Positions 40,746 to 42,543 of a stretch of 42,543 bases of DNA are shown piece by piece. The notes beneath the pieces were generated by a model that was not told the origin of the DNA, made no database searches, and was given only the letters and a program-made list of their open reading frames with translations. The first letter of the stretch is position 1; each line of letters opens with the position of its first letter. This stretch comes from Nitrospirota bacterium (GTDB lineage Bacteria; Nitrospirota_A; Leptospirillia; Leptospirillales; Leptospirillaceae), in contig JAKCCY010000007.1 in the NCBI GenBank assembly GCA_021838765.1, positions 1 to 42,543 on the forward strand, written 5' to 3'. Both the position numbers and the translations under genes were made by a program.

Positions 40746-41468
40746 ATGACGAAGGATCGTAAGGCTGTTTTGATTCGCCATGTAGCATTTGAAGGACCTG
40801 GAATCCTGTCCCCCATTCTGGCTTCAATGGGATTTTCCCAGAGGATTGTGGATGCCAGCGATGGTGCCCTCTCCAGAGAGGATCCCGGGGATTTGCTGGT
40901 GGTTCTGGGAGGGCCGATCGGCGCGTATGATGACCGGGATTACCCTTTTCTGCTCGATGAAATGAAGCTGATTGAGCAATCTTTCAAAAAGGAAATTCCG
41001 TTCATCGGCATTTGTCTGGGGAGCCAGCTGGCCGCCAGGGTATTGGGCGCCAGGGTTTACCCGGGAAAGTCTAAAGAGATCGGGTGGGGCGAGGTTTCCC
41101 TGAGCAGTGAAGGTTTTCAGTCTCCATTGGGATGTGAGGGGGGTATCCATGGGGTGAAGGTGCTTCACTGGCATGGAGATACGTTCGATCTTCCTGCGGG
41201 AGCGTCGAGACTTGCCGAAACGAATGTCACTCCGAATCAGGCGTTTTCAGTCGGCAATAACCTATTGGCTTTGCAGTTCCATCTTGAGGCAACGGCCACA
41301 GATCTGGAAAAATGGTTTGTCGGACATTCTTTTGAAATTTCCAAAACCGAAAGGGTGTCTGTCGGAGATTTGAGAAGGCAAACCGCGCTTTATGCCAAAA
41401 CGTGCGAGAAGGCTGGAGAAGCTGTTTTTCGAAGTTTCCTGTCTCGTGCCGGATTCGGCGAAATATAG
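40746..41468 (+). CDS. Class I glutamine amidotransferase domain protein
   Basis: A 240-residue stand-alone GATase1 protein. The nucleophile Cys90 lies in FIGICLGSQLAA, and His179/Glu181 in QFHLEA complete the triad; HWHGDTFDLP (141-150) is typical of the GuaA-like stand-alone subgroup (YfeJ/GAT-like). It would hydrolyse glutamine and deliver ammonia to, or act on, a partner or small molecule that the context does not reveal. GGGAGG lies five bases before the ATG. It follows the RND pump by 12 bases and is likely in the same transcript. Confidence 0.88.
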   Translation: MTKDRKAVLIRHVAFEGPGILSPILASMGFSQRIVDASDGALSREDPGDLLVVLGGPIGAYDDRDYPFLLDEMKLIEQSFKKEIPFIGICLGSQLAARVLGARVYPGKSKEIGWGEVSLSSEGFQSPLGCEGGIHGVKVLHWHGDTFDLPAGASRLAETNVTPNQAFSVGNNLLALQFHLEATATDLEKWFVGHSFEISKTERVSVGDLRRQTALYAKTCEKAGEAVFRSFLSRAGFGEI

Positions 41469-41748
41469 GATTTTTGCCGATCAATCCCATAATGGGTACT
41501 ACCTTCAGGGCTTTTTGACCCAAAAACCGAAATTGATTTTAAAACCGGCCCTCGCAAGAGGGGTAAAGAGAGGGAGCCTTCATTTTTGAAGGGAAGGATT
41601 CCCCACCGCATCCCGATCTAATGGCCAGAAGAGGGAAAACCGGGGTCGTTTTCGGCTTTTTCCGGGTTTTCCCCTCTCTTTTGGACGCAGGTTCCCCTCC
41701 GATCCGGTCGGGTGCGTTTTCAGGGAGGCGTGGACGAAGAGGGAAGTC
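41469..41748. other. Region between the amidotransferase and the transposase gene
   Basis: No gene seen. It holds several hairpins: CCCTC-GCAA-GAGGG near 41550-41563 (followed on the minus strand by a TTTT run), CCTTCA-TTTT-TGAAGG at 41577-41592, and a long imperfect inverted repeat at 41625-41684. The junction between chromosome and insertion sequence probably lies here but cannot be fixed, because the other IS end is outside the window. Confidence 0.5.
41625..41684. repeat. Long imperfect inverted repeat next to the transposase gene
   Basis: AGAGGGAAAACCGG (41630-41643) pairs with CCGGGTTTTCCCCTCT (41662-41677) with two one-base bulges; outer bases CCA and TTTTGG extend the match. The loop is about 18 bases. 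It could be an insertion-sequence end structure or a terminator that insulates the transposase gene from neighbours. Confidence 0.5.
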
Positions 41749-42543
41749 TTACGGACTTCCTTCCCGGCACCAGAGCCGCCAGCACCTCTCCCGAAAGCTC
41801 CGAAAGGGGGCCAGAACATCCTCCGCCACCTTGAGAACGAGAACGCCCGCATGACGCACCACTTTCCCGGCCATCTGATAGATCTGCCATCGGACCGTCT
41901 GGACCTGGGCCCGCTTGAAGCTCTCGTCCAGAATCTGTCCCCGGAACAGGAGAAAGAGGTTGTAGGCCAGCACTCCGATCCGGAAAAAGATCCCGTTGGC
42001 TTTCGTGTCTCCACTGGGCATCCGCTCCATCCCGAACCCGATCTTCAGCTCCTTGATCCGGTTCTCGGAATCCTCTCCCCGCTGCTTGTACCAGGCCACG
42101 ACCCATTCGGGGATCTCCTTGTGGCTGGTGGCCAGGACCTTGTATCGGACATCGGGAGAAGCCTCTTTTTCTCCTTCCTCCTCCATTCCCGGCAAAGGGG
42201 TCTGCACCCGCCGGCGCACCACGATGAGCCGGAAGGCGTTGTGGGTTTTGTTCATCGTGTGCACCGTCTCGGCGATATGACCGTCCTGATAGGGCCTCCA
42301 GTCGCTCTCGGGGATCCTTCCGATCGCCTCCCGCACCGCCACATCCAGATCGGCTCCGATCACGAACCGGATTCCCCGCTCCTGGCAGAAATTGATGACG
42401 GAGGCCTGGTACGACGCGCTGTCCGCCCGAAACCGGGCGATCCGGATCCCTGCCGGAAGACGCCGGAGGCAGTCCTTCAGAAACGGAACATGGTCCGCTC
42501 CCGGAGAGACGTTCCCCTCCCGAAATTCTTCGTGTATCACCAT
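41749..42543 (-). CDS. IS1380-type transposase, C-terminal part (cut by window edge)
   Basis: The last 264 residues of a DDE transposase; the N-terminal part continues beyond the right edge, so the ATG at 42543 is probably internal. RIARFRADSASYQASVINFC with the following FVIGADLDVAVREAI matches the middle catalytic Asp region of IS1380 transposases. YKQRGEDSENRIKELKIGFG holds the catalytic Glu, followed by the family's KANGIFFRIGVLAYNLF. Base composition looks more GC-rich than the neighbouring genes, consistent with a mobile origin. The stop is at 41749. Whether the element is intact cannot be judged. Confidence 0.88.
   Translation of the reverse strand: MVIHEEFREGNVSPGADHVPFLKDCLRRLPAGIRIARFRADSASYQASVINFCQERGIRFVIGADLDVAVREAIGRIPESDWRPYQDGHIAETVHTMNKTHNAFRLIVVRRRVQTPLPGMEEEGEKEASPDVRYKVLATSHKEIPEWVVAWYKQRGEDSENRIKELKIGFGMERMPSGDTKANGIFFRIGVLAYNLFLLFRGQILDESFKRAQVQTVRWQIYQMAGKVVRHAGVLVLKVAEDVLAPFRSFRERCWRLWCREGSP
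41749..42543. mobile_element. Partial IS1380-family insertion sequence
   Basis: Defined by the transposase fragment; the element continues past the right edge. The left boundary lies somewhere within 41469-41748. Terminal inverted repeats and target duplication cannot be identified with one end missing. Confidence 0.75.

Overview
The window is a dense bacterial chromosomal segment. The gene set, protein style and heavy use of TTG/GTG starts suggest a Nitrospirota chemolithoautotroph of the Leptospirillum type (acidophilic iron oxidiser). This is an inference from recognised families; no rRNA or other taxonomic marker is present.

Left block (1-9462), mostly minus strand. The 5' end of folE (GTP cyclohydrolase I) overlaps a 5-formyltetrahydrofolate cyclo-ligase, which in turn overlaps an uncatalogued 44-codon ORF with an excellent Shine-Dalgarno. 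An SLC13-type permease with a TrkA-C insert runs divergently on the plus strand. Then comes a tightly packed minus-strand series read yebC > pheA > aroF > tyrA > aroA > cmk > plsC: phenylalanine/tyrosine synthesis, pyrimidine nucleotide kinase and phospholipid acylation, with start/stop overlaps from aroF to plsC.

Middle block (9463-25627), plus strand. An AaeB/AaeX/AaeA-like aromatic acid efflux operon is preceded by a leader that holds a 43-codon ORF and an intrinsic-terminator-like hairpin. It is followed by a six-gene trehalose/alpha-glucan operon: treZ, treY, a catalytically degenerate GH13 paralogue, treS, glgE and maltokinase. TreYZ can turn glucan into trehalose, while TreS, maltokinase and GlgE can turn trehalose into glucan, so both directions are encoded in one transcript. 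The GH13 paralogue has lost the nucleophile and other active-site residues but is otherwise intact; it is the most interesting item in the window.

Right block (25628-41468). A single-gene CcoO-like monohaem cytochrome c unit has a near-consensus promoter and strong terminators. Next are a MgtC/DUF4010 membrane protein, a convergent ThiO-like oxidase, an operon for nucleotide-sugar synthesis (ugd, sfsA, UDP-glucuronate decarboxylase, flippase-like membrane protein), ndk, a flavoprotein-like protein with a degenerate nucleotide-binding loop, tyrS with a long leader, a heavy-metal RND pair overlapping tyrS, and a glutamine amidotransferase.

The right edge (41749-42543) is the C-terminal part of an IS1380-type transposase on the minus strand, cut by the window end. 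I saw no tRNA, rRNA or CRISPR array.
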